A stretch of 64,000 nucleotides of DNA from Defluviitaleaceae bacterium (lineage in GTDB: Bacteria > Bacillota > Clostridia > Lachnospirales > WQUN01): positions 1 to 64,000 of the forward strand of contig WRLD01000006.1 of assembly GCA_009777845.1 (NCBI GenBank), in the 5' to 3' direction. Under the pieces are notes generated by a model. The model saw only the letters and a list, made by a program, of their open reading frames with translations, was not told where the DNA came from and searched no databases. Positions 32,079-41,668 of the stretch are shown here, piece after piece. Both the position numbers and the translations under genes were made by a program. Each line of letters opens with the position of its first letter. The first letter of the stretch is position 1.

Positions 32079-33101
32079 CTAGGGATTAGAGATTATGCCC
32101 TTGTATATTTTGTCGAAAAAGAAATGAATAAATTCCGTAGGGGTCGGCACACCTAAACGCTTGTCTACCCTAGCCGTATAGGTTTTTAATTCCTCTTGGG
32201 TAGAGGCTAGCCATGTGTTATCAATTGCGGTTTTCATTCCTCTGATTACGGAGCTGTAGGAAATTTTGGCACTTTTGGCTACCTGCTGGATAACTGAAGC
32301 AGGGGGGACTGCTTGAGTCTTTTCAGTGGGGTTCAATTTCTCACGAAGCATAATAAATACAGCTTCCTCAATGTGTGCACGTCCTTTGTATCGAACATTT
32401 ACTCCTATCAAATCCATTTCTTGGGTTATAGTGTTCCTAATCTCGCCTTTAAGTGATTCCCATTCTTTGACGGGGGTTTCGGTATTGCGTGCTAGTAAAT
32501 CAGAGGGGATAAGCTCATCTGCAAATTCCATCAATGTATTTTCCAGATTTTTCAAGGATTCGCCTAAGGTATCGTTAGCTTCTAAAGGCGGGTCGTCGGA
32601 TTCTTCGTCTATACTAAACAAAAACTCATTGCTTTCCTCAGTAGCCTCATTGCTCTCTTTAGTAGCTTCAGTATTATTGGCTATATCTTCGCCCTGCAAG
32701 GTGTCAAACAGGTCTAACAGCTCATTAAAGACTAGCTCTGGGCAATATGAGCGGTTTTGCTTTGAGTAGATAAAATCTACTCCGAGATTTCTTATGCTCG
32801 CAAAAACCAAGTCGGAACGTGTGTTTGTCGTGACAACGATAATGGGCTTATGCCCCAAATCTCGTATACGTTTTAGAAAATCTGTTCCGCTACCCTCGCC
32901 GTTGTGGTTAAGCTCCAAATCTAGTATTACTCCATCGCATTTGTGCTTTTTTACAAATGCTGATGCTTTTTCGCTTGAATTGAACATTGCCAAAAATTGT
33001 ATCTTATTTATATATTCACCTTTTTTAGCGGAGTTAAAGAAGCTGGCACGGTCGTTGGCATTGTCCTCTACTAAAATAAGTCGCATTGGGGGGCTTTTCA
33101 T
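32079..33101 (-). CDS. Response regulator with Spo0A-type C-terminal DNA-binding domain
   Basis: 340 residues. Receiver at 6-125: acidic E12-D13, phosphoacceptor D61 in VILDLEL, T in VVTTNT, K in IYSKQN. An acidic, Ser/Glu/Asn-rich linker covers about 145-215. The last 110 residues resemble the effector domain of Spo0A: ITQEMDLIGVNVRYKG, HIEEAVFIMLRE, then SSVIRGMKTAIDNTW, which matches the recognition-helix line of Spo0A, and PTPTEFIHFFFDKI. True Spo0A is about 265 residues with a different linker, so this is a paralogue-like regulator. The start at 33101 has GGAGG 8 nt upstream. Confidence 0.75.
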   Translation of the reverse strand: MKSPPMRLILVEDNANDRASFFNSAKKGEYINKIQFLAMFNSSEKASAFVKKHKCDGVILDLELNHNGEGSGTDFLKRIRDLGHKPIIVVTTNTRSDLVFASIRNLGVDFIYSKQNRSYCPELVFNELLDLFDTLQGEDIANNTEATKESNEATEESNEFLFSIDEESDDPPLEANDTLGESLKNLENTLMEFADELIPSDLLARNTETPVKEWESLKGEIRNTITQEMDLIGVNVRYKGRAHIEEAVFIMLREKLNPTEKTQAVPPASVIQQVAKSAKISYSSVIRGMKTAIDNTWLASTQEELKTYTARVDKRLGVPTPTEFIHFFFDKIYKGIISNP

Positions 33102-33533
33102 TTTTCTAACCTCCTTGCCTTGTGGGGTAGTGTAGCGGTGCAATATAGGTGTGTGTCTTGCATGAAAATACCTATATCTATACTTAATACACTATAACTT
33201 AATCGCTACCCACAGAGTATACATAGTTATACACAAATCTGCACGAATTTGCAAGGGCTTTTTTGGTTGAACAGTGCTGCGAAGAAATGAAGTAGTCTGC
33301 AAGTGTGGTATTTTTTGTAAATTTCTACATGTTTCATACGTCTGTCAACGGCGATTTCACACCCATTTCAGATATTTAATGGCATAAATTAGCAACTATT
33401 GGGGCTCATTGGGCTTTGTACTAATGTGCTAATATGCCATATAATATACCCATAAAGTGTACTAAGTGAACTTAATGCTCGTTGAGGTAATGTTAACAAA
33501 AGAATTCAGAACAGTTTAGCGAAATTCACCGAA
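33102..33533. promoter_or_regulatory. AT-rich divergent regulatory region of the two-component island
   Basis: 432 bp without a gene. The + strand has TATAAT at 33440-33445, with TTGTAC 18 bp upstream as a weak -35. Several TA-rich inverted pieces (CACTATAACTTAATCG, GTATACATAGTTATACAC) lie near 33190-33240 and could bind the regulator; this is not demonstrated. Confidence 0.4.
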
Positions 33534-34115
33534 ATGTTACGAAAGGGGATGAGTATTGTGGGAGGACTGCCTAACTTTAAAAAAACACCACAAACACATA
33601 AAGCAACTAAAGAAAAGCCTAAAAGAAAAACTAGAGAAAAAGGTGCGAATGTATTAACTCCCGAATATCAGCATAAACTACAAGAACTACGTATCGAAAA
33701 GGAGTTGAAGGTGAAAATTCGTAACCTAATGAAAGTTTGGAAACACATACAGGGTGATGACCGTTCGCAATTGGAAGCCTTGTTATCAAATGCACCCAAA
33801 AAAACAGTAGAAAATCTTCACAAGATTTTTTGTGAAGATTCAAGTGTTGTTATCTCATACGACAAAGAAAACGATTGTCGTTATGAGGCAACAGAAACAG
33901 AAGACATCACGGTTCTGCTTAACGATGGTTGGAGTCTAGTCATAAATGTTCGTTCTGTATTGTGTGGATATTCTGAAACGGGCATACCACAAAAAGAATT
34001 ATCACTAGACGAGCCTAAAGACATATCCCGACAGTTTGTAATGCTATGTAAGGATTTTGACAAGCAAAAGCATTTGGACTTTGATTACAGGATAGGGGAA
34101 TTGACTTTTCAATAG
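33534..34115 (+). CDS. Unrecognised 193-aa protein in the two-component island
   Basis: N-terminal 45 residues are very basic and low in complexity (KKTPQTHKATKEKPKRK). A helical stretch follows (LQELRIEKELKVKIRNL), then a mixed alpha/beta part with VVISYDKENDCRYEATETEDITVLLNDGW. No membrane segment or known motif. Start uncertain: ATG 33534 has no ribosome site, ATG 33549 is too close to AAAGGGG, and GTG 33558 would have ideal spacing from it. A strong terminator follows directly. Codon use is AT-biased like the kinase and regulator. Confidence 0.65.
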   Translation: MLRKGMSIVGGLPNFKKTPQTHKATKEKPKRKTREKGANVLTPEYQHKLQELRIEKELKVKIRNLMKVWKHIQGDDRSQLEALLSNAPKKTVENLHKIFCEDSSVVISYDKENDCRYEATETEDITVLLNDGWSLVINVRSVLCGYSETGIPQKELSLDEPKDISRQFVMLCKDFDKQKHLDFDYRIGELTFQ

Positions 34116-34161
34116 CAAAAGACCCTCTGTATGAATTTTCTAACTTTCAGAGGGTCTTTTG
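34116..34161 (+). terminator. Strong intrinsic terminator
   Basis: 14-bp perfect stem, CAAAAGACCCTCTG (34116-34129) with CAGAGGGTCTTTTG (34148-34161), one base after the stop of the preceding gene. The A-run on one side and TTTT on the other make it work in either direction. Confidence 0.85.
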
Positions 34162-34205
34162 AATTTTGTCACAAACTAAAGACATATATTGTGGGGGGTA
34201 ATCTT

Positions 34206-34889
34206 TTGAGTACAAAAGTATTCCTTATCGAAAACGGAGAACAGATAGAAACCATTAGTAAGTATTTGGATTATATGGACGTTACCCCTACGATGGTTGA
34301 TGCACATGTTAAGTTTTCTGACAATGTAGCATATACTGGAGCGATTGAGGATGATAATGTCTTTATTTTTGATGCCAACTATGTAGCTAAGTTTCCGTGT
34401 TTTTTCAAAGATGTTACCCCGACGGTTTATGTAAACGATTATGTTAAGGATATTTTAACATGTGTTAATGGTAGTGGTTATTGGCTCTGTTGCTTAACTG
34501 CGTTTAACTGTGATGTTTGCCCTCATAATAAAAAGAAACCGCCAAAAATAGGACTGGTCGATAGCGAACTGACTAACAAATATAAAAAGCTATTAAATTA
34601 CAGAGGACATGATAATATCAATCTGGTGGGTATACTTACCCTTTGTGCAATTGGTACATTTCTGCCAACGAATGGAACACGTTTCTTTTTACCTATTTGC
34701 GGGGGAATCAGTGAAAATATTCCATTCAAGGATAAGACAAGTAAGTTTATCAAAGCTATTTTTGATAAGGCTTTAAGAAAAGAGGATTCTCGAAAATTTA
34801 TAGAAGACACGGTGTGCAAGCTAGGTCTTAATAGCATTGAAAGACTTGGTAATAACAGGATTCCTCAATGTGTCGCATTTGACGACTAG
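34206..34889 (+). CDS. Unrecognised 227-aa protein in the two-component island
   Basis: Begins (M)STKVFLIENGEQIETIS. Mid-protein Cys cluster: LTCVNGSGYWLCCLTAFNCDVCPHNKK, with WLCC...C..C..H spacing that could bind metal (positions about 104-125). The C-terminal half is mixed helix and strand. I do not recognise the family. The chosen start is TTG 34206 with GGGGGG 7 nt upstream. The earlier ATG at 34131 lies inside the terminator loop and is unlikely to be used. It converges with rlmN, 12 bp apart. Confidence 0.6.
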   Translation: MSTKVFLIENGEQIETISKYLDYMDVTPTMVDAHVKFSDNVAYTGAIEDDNVFIFDANYVAKFPCFFKDVTPTVYVNDYVKDILTCVNGSGYWLCCLTAFNCDVCPHNKKKPPKIGLVDSELTNKYKKLLNYRGHDNINLVGILTLCAIGTFLPTNGTRFFLPICGGISENIPFKDKTSKFIKAIFDKALRKEDSRKFIEDTVCKLGLNSIERLGNNRIPQCVAFDD

Positions 34890-34901
34890 AGCCACCTTGT
34901 C

Positions 34902-35945
34902 TTACTTGCACTCCCCCCGCAACTGCCCGCAAGCCGCATCAATATCCGCGCCCAAGCTCCGCCTAACCGTCACAGGAATATTCCTATCCTCTAAAACAGC
35001 GGCAAAACCGCGCACCTCGTTTTGTGCCGCGGGCGAAAAGCCGCCGCGCGCTTTGTTTACAGGGATTAGGTTTACGTGGCAGAGCATACCGCGTAGTAAT
35101 TTTGCCAAAGCCTTGGCGTGGGAAACGCTATCATTTACGCCCTTAATCAGCGCGTACTCGAATGTAATTCGGCGGCGCGTTTTTTCGTAGTATTTGCAAG
35201 CGCGCAGTAGCTCGTCCAGCGGATATTTTTTCGCGATTGGCATGATTGCGGCTCGTATTTCGTCCGTGGGCGCGTGCAGGGACACGGCTAGTGTGATTTT
35301 CAAATTTAGGTCGGCAAGCGCGTAAATCTGCGGTACGAGGCCGCAGGTGGAGAGCGTGATATTACGCTGGCTTAGGTTCAAGCCCTTTGGGTGCGTGATT
35401 AGCTCTATGAATTTTATTGTTTCGCCAAAATTGTCCAAAGGCTCGCCACAGCCCATTAACACTATGTTTTTGAGGCTTTGCCCCGAAGCCTGCAAGGCTT
35501 CGGCGTGGTTTTTCGCCAAATAAACTTGCGCGCAATACTCCCCTGCCGTCAAATTCCTATGAAAGCCCGACTCGGCACTGGCACAAAAAGTACAACCCAT
35601 TTTACAGCCTGCTTGTGTAGAAATACATACCGTATCGCCGTGCTTGTACCGCATTAAAACAGACTCGGCGTAGGCATCGTTTATTTTTGTTAGGAATTTC
35701 CGCGTGTTTCCGTCAGTGGAAATTAGTTCTTTTAGTATGTCTATTTCTGTGACAAAAAAGTCTTTTTCTAGCTGTTCTCGCAGGGCTTTTGGTAAATTTT
35801 GCATTTCTGATATTTTGGGAATAACCCCACCGTTCCCATTCCCATGCAAATGGAAAAAAACCTGCTCGGCGCGGTATTTCGGCTGCCCCAAAGCCTGTAT
35901 ATACTCCGTTATTTCGGGCAGGGTGCAGTCGAGCAGGTCACGCAT
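34902..35945 (-). CDS. rlmN: Dual-specificity 23S rRNA/tRNA adenine-C2 methyltransferase RlmN
   Basis: 347 residues, normal length. Radical-SAM motif CxxxCxxC is seen as CKMGCTFC (about 108-115). MGCGEPLDNF binds SAM, and the methyl-carrying Cys is in the C-terminal RRSLGADIDAACGQL. It methylates A2503 of 23S rRNA and A37 of some tRNAs. The start overlaps the end of rsmB by 8 nt, so translation is coupled. Confidence 0.97.
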   Translation of the reverse strand: MRDLLDCTLPEITEYIQALGQPKYRAEQVFFHLHGNGNGGVIPKISEMQNLPKALREQLEKDFFVTEIDILKELISTDGNTRKFLTKINDAYAESVLMRYKHGDTVCISTQAGCKMGCTFCASAESGFHRNLTAGEYCAQVYLAKNHAEALQASGQSLKNIVLMGCGEPLDNFGETIKFIELITHPKGLNLSQRNITLSTCGLVPQIYALADLNLKITLAVSLHAPTDEIRAAIMPIAKKYPLDELLRACKYYEKTRRRITFEYALIKGVNDSVSHAKALAKLLRGMLCHVNLIPVNKARGGFSPAAQNEVRGFAAVLEDRNIPVTVRRSLGADIDAACGQLRGECK

Positions 35946-37215
35946 TGCGGCACATTTTGGCGGTAAAAAAGCCGTCCGAATATTCGCTAGGCAAAATTTG
36001 GTTTGCGGTAGCTAACGAAAAATTGGGGTGCGATTGCATAAATTTGTCAATCACGTCAAAATTTTCCTCCCTTGCCACGGTACAAGTACAATAAACAAGC
36101 GCGCCGCCCTTTTTCACGTACCGCGCGGCGCGGGCGAGCATGACGGCTTGCTTTTTCGCCAAGTCCAAAATGTCCTCGGGCTGGCGCGTGTATTTTATTT
36201 CCGCGTGGTGGCGTAGCGTGCCTAGCCCCGAGCATGGCGCGTCCACAAGTACCGCATCCGCCAAGCCCGCCAACGCAGGCCCAAAAACCAGCGCGTCATT
36301 TATTTTCGTTTCAATAATGGAAAGCCCGAGGCGTTTTTGCTGTTGATTCAGCAGTTCGAGCTTGTGCGGATAAATGTCAAACGCGAGAATCCGCGCCTTG
36401 TTGTTTACGCTAACCGCCGCCGCAAAGGACTTTCCGCCTGGCGCGGCGCATAGGTCGATTAGGGTCTGCCCTTGTTGCAAGCCAAGCGCGTCGATTGCCG
36501 CCATTATTCCAGGGTCTGCCACGATAAAAAGCCCGTCCTTAAACGCCGAAAGCGCGGCGATATTGCCCGTGTTGCGTAACGCCAGCATGGGCGAGCCTTC
36601 TATGGGCGTGACCGTCACGTCCTCGGCCTCCAGTGCGGCTATTAGCCGCGCCGCGTCCGTTTTGCACGTATTGGGAAGCACGGTAATTTGCGCGGGCCTG
36701 TGGCTGTTTTCGCAAAACTCCGCCGCGCCCTTCGCGCCTAGCCATTTCACAAGCGAATTAACAAGCCACGAGGGGTACGAGTAGCGTATGACGAGGTCTT
36801 TTTGGGAAAAAGCGGGCTTGTTCGGCTCGCGGTCTATGCCGCGCAATATGCCGTTCACAAACCCTGCCAGCCGCTCGAAGCCGTACGCGCGCGCGAGCTT
36901 GACCGCCTCGTCTACGGCGGTATAGCTCGGCACGCGCTCGATAAAACGCAGCTGACACACGGATATACGCAGGATATTTCTGATAATCGGCTTTAGCTCG
37001 TCCGCATTGGAAAAGCTGTCGATAATATGGTCGATTAAAATTAAATTCCTAATTGTAGTATTAACAAGCTCGGTAACAAAGGCGTTAGCCTGCTTGTTGT
37101 GCGGAGCCTTGGCAAGAGCCTTGCGCAGGGCAATGTTTGTGTACGCGCCGTTTTCCAGTATTTCCGTGAGAACGGTAATGGCTGTCGCGCGTTGGTTGTT
37201 TTTTAGGTTTTCCAA
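35938..37215 (-). CDS. rsmB: 16S rRNA cytosine-C5 methyltransferase RsmB
   Basis: 425 residues. N-terminal NusB-like RNA-binding domain (about 1-140), then a Rossmann methyltransferase domain with LCAAPGGKSFAAAV, VDAPCSGLGTLRHH and the catalytic Cys in VYCTCTV. It makes m5C967 in 16S rRNA. The start is taken as TTG 37215 because AAGGAAG lies 6 nt upstream. A longer ATG frame to 37284 would add residues translated from a GGGGCATAGCCCC repeat. Operon with rlmN. Confidence 0.94.
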   Translation of the reverse strand: MENLKNNQRATAITVLTEILENGAYTNIALRKALAKAPHNKQANAFVTELVNTTIRNLILIDHIIDSFSNADELKPIIRNILRISVCQLRFIERVPSYTAVDEAVKLARAYGFERLAGFVNGILRGIDREPNKPAFSQKDLVIRYSYPSWLVNSLVKWLGAKGAAEFCENSHRPAQITVLPNTCKTDAARLIAALEAEDVTVTPIEGSPMLALRNTGNIAALSAFKDGLFIVADPGIMAAIDALGLQQGQTLIDLCAAPGGKSFAAAVSVNNKARILAFDIYPHKLELLNQQQKRLGLSIIETKINDALVFGPALAGLADAVLVDAPCSGLGTLRHHAEIKYTRQPEDILDLAKKQAVMLARAARYVKKGGALVYCTCTVAREENFDVIDKFMQSHPNFSLATANQILPSEYSDGFFTAKMCRNA

Positions 37216-37227
37216 GTGGCACTTCCT

Positions 37228-37295
37228 TTGTATGGGGGCATAGCCCCTTTTTTCACCGCTGTATTGTAGTGGGAATGTCGTCACGAGCCTTTATA
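37228..37295. repeat. GGGGCATAGCCCC module upstream of rsmB
   Basis: GGGGC-ATA-GCCCC followed by six T, then GTAGTGGGAATGTCGTC and ACGAGCCTT. It is the same module found after gapA and minC and three times after the permease gene at 50.7 kb. Here it lies 5' of rsmB and could act as a terminator only on the + strand. Confidence 0.7.
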
Positions 37296-37392
37296 GAATA
37301 TATTAGTGTAGCTTTGCTACATACATCTTACAATAAATATGGGCAAATTAAAAGCGTACTTTTTCAACTTAAACAACTATAACATAATAGCA
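37296..37392. other. Short intergenic stretch with a MITE remnant
   Basis: 37368-37381 reads CTTAAACAACTATA, identical to the right terminal repeat of the element at 21766. No matching left end is seen, so this is a solo end. It lies just after the stop of the small membrane gene. Confidence 0.5.
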
Positions 37393-37536
37393 TCAACACA
37401 CGAACACATACCAAAACCCCAATATAACCATAGCTGCGGCAATTAGAAAGCCCCAGCCGGGCATCATAAACTGGATAATCATTCCTATTCCGATAAAGAA
37501 AAAAATAAGTCCCATCAAGCGTTTTTTTTTCAACAT
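37393..37536 (-). CDS. Small two-helix membrane protein
   Basis: 47 residues: MLKKKRLMG, then two hydrophobic helices (LIFFFIGIGMIIQFMM and FLIAAAMVILGFWYVFV) around a PGWG turn. Small proteins with this K-rich start and P-G-W-G turn are common in Clostridia, with no known role. AGGAGG is 9 nt before the second ATG, which is therefore used here. A 16-bp perfect hairpin lies just upstream. Confidence 0.65.
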   Translation of the reverse strand: MLKKKRLMGLIFFFIGIGMIIQFMMPGWGFLIAAAMVILGFWYVFVC

Positions 37537-37555
37537 TCTCATGCACCTCCTATAC

Positions 37556-37590
37556 GTTGATGTTTTTGCGTTAAACGCAAAAACATCAAC
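37556..37590 (-). promoter_or_regulatory. Perfect 16-bp hairpin in the leader of the small membrane gene
   Basis: GTTGATGTTTTTGCGT-TAA-ACGCAAAAACATCAAC. It is 9 bp upstream of the AGGAGG site on the minus strand, so it may be an operator or an RNA leader hairpin. Confidence 0.5.
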
Positions 37591-37749
37591 TTCAAACAAG
37601 CGGATATTGCTTCCAACCAGAAGATTTTCGGCTGGAAACAGTATGAAAATCGCCATATTCCCTATATCTGCATATTATGTAAAAAACCCCTTTTATTGCA
37701 TGTCCTGTTGTGTTAAAATGAGGGGCAACTTTCAAAGGGGCAATAAGAA

Positions 37750-37907
37750 GCTGTGTTCATAGCCGCTCAACGCCGCCTTGTCGGTCGAATTTCCGCCACT
37801 CTGCGTCGTGATTTCGCTTGCGTGCCTCTAGCACGCGGCGCGAAACCCTCCTTGATTGGCGAAAATTCGCCGCGACAATTCGGCATTTCGGACTATGAAC
37901 ACAACTT
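37750..37907. mobile_element. MITE-like element upstream of gapA
   Basis: Imperfect terminal inverted repeats of about 50 bp: AGCTGTGTTCATAGCCG at the left and CGGACTATGAACACAACTT at the right. The internal GCTTGCGTGCCTCTAGCACGC is shared with the MITE at 21766, although the ends differ. It ends 28 bp before the gapA start. Confidence 0.75.
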
Positions 37908-37911
37908 CTAA

Positions 37912-38949
<1,038 letters not shown>

Positions 38950-38972
38950 GGGGGGGGGCATAGCCCCTTTTC
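38950..38972 (+). terminator. gapA terminator formed by a GGGGCATAGCCCC module
   Basis: GGGGC (38955-38959), ATA, GCCCC (38963-38967), TTTT, starting 1 bp after the gapA stop. It belongs to a dispersed repeat family. Confidence 0.7.
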
Positions 38973-39162
38973 TACGGTGGACTTTGGTGGGAATGTCGTC
39001 CCGCAGAGTAGTTTCATGCGATTTTTTATGGTGGGAATGTCGTCCCATGGAGTAGTTTCATGGTAATAAAAAAGGGTGTGTTGGGATTTCGGCACGCCCT
39101 TTTTTGGCTTTTGCTGGGGCAATTTGATTTAGGGTAATTTTTGGCTGTGGTTGATGTTCTTT

Positions 39163-39330
39163 GTAGGGGACGGATTTATCCGTCCCGAGGTTGCCTTGTT
39201 CTGCGTTGGTCGGCGTGCGGTGTTGTCTAAGAAAACCACTTAGACAACACCTTACTGCCTGCTTAATGGACGTTACCTGCCCCGAATTGACGAACGTGCG
39301 TACCTCGGGACGGATAAATCCGTCCCCTAC
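39163..39330. repeat. GTAGGGG element with nested hairpin, copy 4 (168 bp)
   Basis: Same arrangement as at 20669: the insert with GGTGTTGTCTAAG / CTTAGACAACACC sits at the same internal site. Confidence 0.9.
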
Positions 39331-39443
39331 AAGGAATATAAATTTTATCTATGTAAATTAAAGGTAGTGGAACGCGGATTTAACGGATTTTCGCGGATTC
39401 TAAAGGCAATGGAGCGCGGATTTTGCGGATTCGTTCGTGCTTC

Positions 39444-39593
39444 TGCTGTGCCTCGTTCCCTCTGTGCCTCTGTGCCTCTGTGTGAAAATCTTTTAACTAA
39501 AGAATGGAAGCTATACACTTTACCTACGTTCATTATTTGTCAAAAAGATTTTCACACAGAGGCACAGAGGCACAGAGGGAACGTGGCACAGCA
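39444..39593. repeat. CACAGAG inverted-repeat element, copy 3
   Basis: 150 bp with the same arms and centre as the copy at 17853. Confidence 0.88.
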
Positions 39594-39935
39594 GACAATG
39601 AACGCGGATTTAAAGGACAATTAAACACGGATTTAAGCGGATTTACGCAGATTACGCGGATTTTGTCCGTGTAAACCACGAAACGGCAATATATTTCCCC
39701 ACGAGCCAATCCGCAAAATCCGCGTAAATCCGTGTCCCACTACCCTTAATTCACATGGATAAAACTTCCATGCCACTGCCGTCAATTTACCCCGAAAGAA
39801 TCCGCAAAATCCGCCAAATCCGTGTTCCGCCACCCTTAATTCACATGGATAAAACTTCCACCCCACTGCCATCAATTTACCCCGAACGAATCCGCGGAAA
39901 TCCGCCAAATCCGCGAAAATCCGCGTTCCATTTCT

Positions 39936-40097
39936 TTAAAACCCATTAAATCCACGTTCCATTTCTTTCAACCCCCCGCCCCATTCCCACCCCACCCCCG
40001 CAATCAACCTATACTCATAACCATTTTTTGTTATAATAACTGGCTTAGCTAAGTTGCGGCAATGCTCGCGCACCTCGTTTGTTTTCAAAATCTGCAT
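39936..40097 (-). pseudogene. Remnant of a Phd/YefM-type antitoxin running into a repeat
   Basis: The first 33 codons (MQILKTNEVREHCRNLAKPV, then IITKNGYEYRLIAG) look like the start of a prevent-host-death antitoxin, with the usual P-V-x-I-T-K-N-G strand. After that the frame enters the ATCCGCG array and ends as GLKEMERGFNGF. AGGGGTGAG precedes the ATG. No toxin gene is adjacent. Probably a truncated remnant. Confidence 0.5.
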
Positions 40098-40207
40098 ATT
40101 CTCACCCCTACAATAAAAATTATCCCCCATTCGCCTGCTTTGTTACATAACAAAACTTGCCAAACATATATAAAACGTATTATACTGCCATGAACGGAGT
40201 GAAAGCT

Positions 40208-40921
40208 ATGGCGACTAAGCAAATAGTCACAATAAAAGGACAAAACGGTGTCTTGGGCATAGTCCTTGACCCAAAGGCCGACTTTGAGGACATAAAGGAA
40301 AGTCTGCGTAAGAAAACCTCGCAGGGCAGAGATTTTTTTAACACGGACATGAAAATCATGTTCAAGGGGCGGGAGCTTGACGAATACAGCGAAAAGGTGT
40401 TAATAGATATTATCACGGAGGAAACCGACCGCGAGATTATTTTTGTGCAGGACGAGGGCTATGCCGCGCCGCCGCGTGTTCAGCGTACGCAGGAGCAAGC
40501 GCCCGAGCCTGAGCCGCCCACCAGCCCCTCGCGGCTAAAATACCGCGAAACCGCCACCGCCTACTACCACACAGGGCTGCGTTCGGGGCAAAGCGTAAAG
40601 CACAAAGGCTCTGTGGTCGTCATCGGCGATGCTAACCCTGGCAGTGAAATTGTCGCAGACGGCAATGTAATAGTGTTGGGCGCGTTAAAGGGAATGGCAC
40701 ACGCGGGCGCGGCGGGCGATAGCTCGTGCTTTGTTTCCGCACTTACGCTACAGCCCACACAGCTGCGAATAGCCAAGACAATAAGCTACGTACCCGCGCC
40801 CGCAGGGGAACGAGCGGGGTCAAAAAAGGCAGGAGCAAGCGCGGACAAGGCGGCAGAAAACCCGCACAAGCCAGCGTACGCATATATAAAGGAAGGGCAA
40901 GTTTTTGTTATGCCTTTATAG
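40208..40921 (+). CDS. minC: Septum site-determining protein MinC
   Basis: 237 residues. The N-terminal domain (about 1-85) has IKGQNGVLGIVLDPKADFEDI and interacts with FtsZ. After a Pro/Glu linker, the C-terminal beta-helix domain starts at about 115 with RSGQSVKHKGSVVVIGDANPG and GNVIVLGALKGMAHAG, the MinD-binding face. The start at 40208 has CGGAGTG 6 nt upstream; an upstream ATG at 40190 is less likely. Separated from minD by a 760-bp repeat island, which is unusual for min operons. Confidence 0.93.
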   Translation: MATKQIVTIKGQNGVLGIVLDPKADFEDIKESLRKKTSQGRDFFNTDMKIMFKGRELDEYSEKVLIDIITEETDREIIFVQDEGYAAPPRVQRTQEQAPEPEPPTSPSRLKYRETATAYYHTGLRSGQSVKHKGSVVVIGDANPGSEIVADGNVIVLGALKGMAHAGAAGDSSCFVSALTLQPTQLRIAKTISYVPAPAGERAGSKKAGASADKAAENPHKPAYAYIKEGQVFVMPL

Positions 40922-40936
40922 GGGCATTGCCCCTTT
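40921..40936 (+). terminator. Hairpin at the minC stop codon
   Basis: GGGGC-ATT-GCCCC-TTT begins on the last base of the minC stop codon. It belongs to the same module as after gapA, and is followed by TGGTGGGAATGTCGCCTCG. Confidence 0.6.
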
Positions 40937-41634
40937 CCTCCGACTGTTTTGTGGTGGGAATGTCGCCTCGAAGCCTTAACAGCTTCCTAAAAGATTTTAA
41001 AGGAATGGAACGCGGATTTTCGCGGATTTGGCGGATTTTCGCGGATTTGGCGGATTTTCGCGGATTCTTTCGGGGGAAAATTTACGACAATGGACTACAA
41101 ACTTTATCCATGTAAATTAAGGGTAATGGGACACGGATTTAACGGATTTTCGCGGATTTTGCGGATTGGCTCGTGGGAAAATATATCGCCGTTTAGTGAT
41201 TTACGTGGACAAAATCCGCGTCATCTGCGAAAATCCGCCAAATCCGTGTCTGGTTTACACATTTTCGCTTCGTACGTTTGTCGCAGGGCAGTTGTAGGGG
41301 ACGGATTTATCCGTCCCGAGGTTGCCTAGCTCTGCGATGGTCGGCGTGCGGTGTTGTCTAAGAAAACCACTTAGACAACACCTTACTGCCTGCTTAATGG
41401 ACATTGCCCCCTCCACGAATTGACGAACGTGCGTACCTCGGGACGGATAAATCCGTCCCCTACAAAAACCCTGCAAATTCCTTTAGCCTATTGACACGGA
41501 TTTTAAAAAACAGGTCAGAAAAAATCCGCGTAAATCCGCCAAATCCGCGAAAATCCGCGTTCCATGCCTTTAAATCCGCCAAATCCACATTCCATTTCCC
41601 ACATCAAATAGATATGCTATAATAGAGTATCAAT
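40937..41634. repeat. Intergenic repeat island 4 (between minC and minD)
   Basis: End of the GGGAATGTCG module, an ATCCGCG-type array (about 41000-41260), a GTAGGGG element with nested hairpin (41294-41463) and a second array (about 41495-41595). A TATAATAGAGT sequence at 41618 may be the -10 of a separate minD promoter. Confidence 0.8.
41294..41463. repeat. GTAGGGG element with nested hairpin, copy 5 (170 bp)
   Basis: Third copy with the inserted GGTGTTGTCTAAG hairpin at the same site. The flanking interior (ATTGCCCCCTCCACG) is slightly diverged. Confidence 0.9.
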
Positions 41635-41668
41635 TCGCACATGAAAAATCGCCAAAGGCGAGTCAAAG
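41635..41668 (+). other. Conserved leader element with TCGCC-AAA-GGCGA hairpin before minD
   Basis: TCGCACATGAAAAATCGCC, then the hairpin. It matches the element before the vapB-like gene (4858-4884). It also opens a 12-codon ORF (41641-41679, MKNRQRRVKEWG) that ends 5 bp before the minD start. Confidence 0.5.

Larger units (their letters stand above)
38973..39960. repeat. Intergenic repeat island 3
   Basis: Two TGGTGGGAATGTCGTCCC pieces (about 38989-39062), a short non-repeat stretch, a GTAGGGG element with nested hairpin (39163-39330), an ATCCGCG-type array, a CACAGAG element (39444-39593) and a long array (39600-39960). The last array includes two near-identical units of about 88 bp starting TTAATTCACATGGATAAAAC (39746 and 39834). 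Confidence 0.8.

Noticed and set aside
34131..34205. ATG 34131 as start of the 34.2-kb protein
   Set aside because: It lies in the loop of a 14-bp terminator hairpin belonging to the previous gene, and there is no ribosome site.
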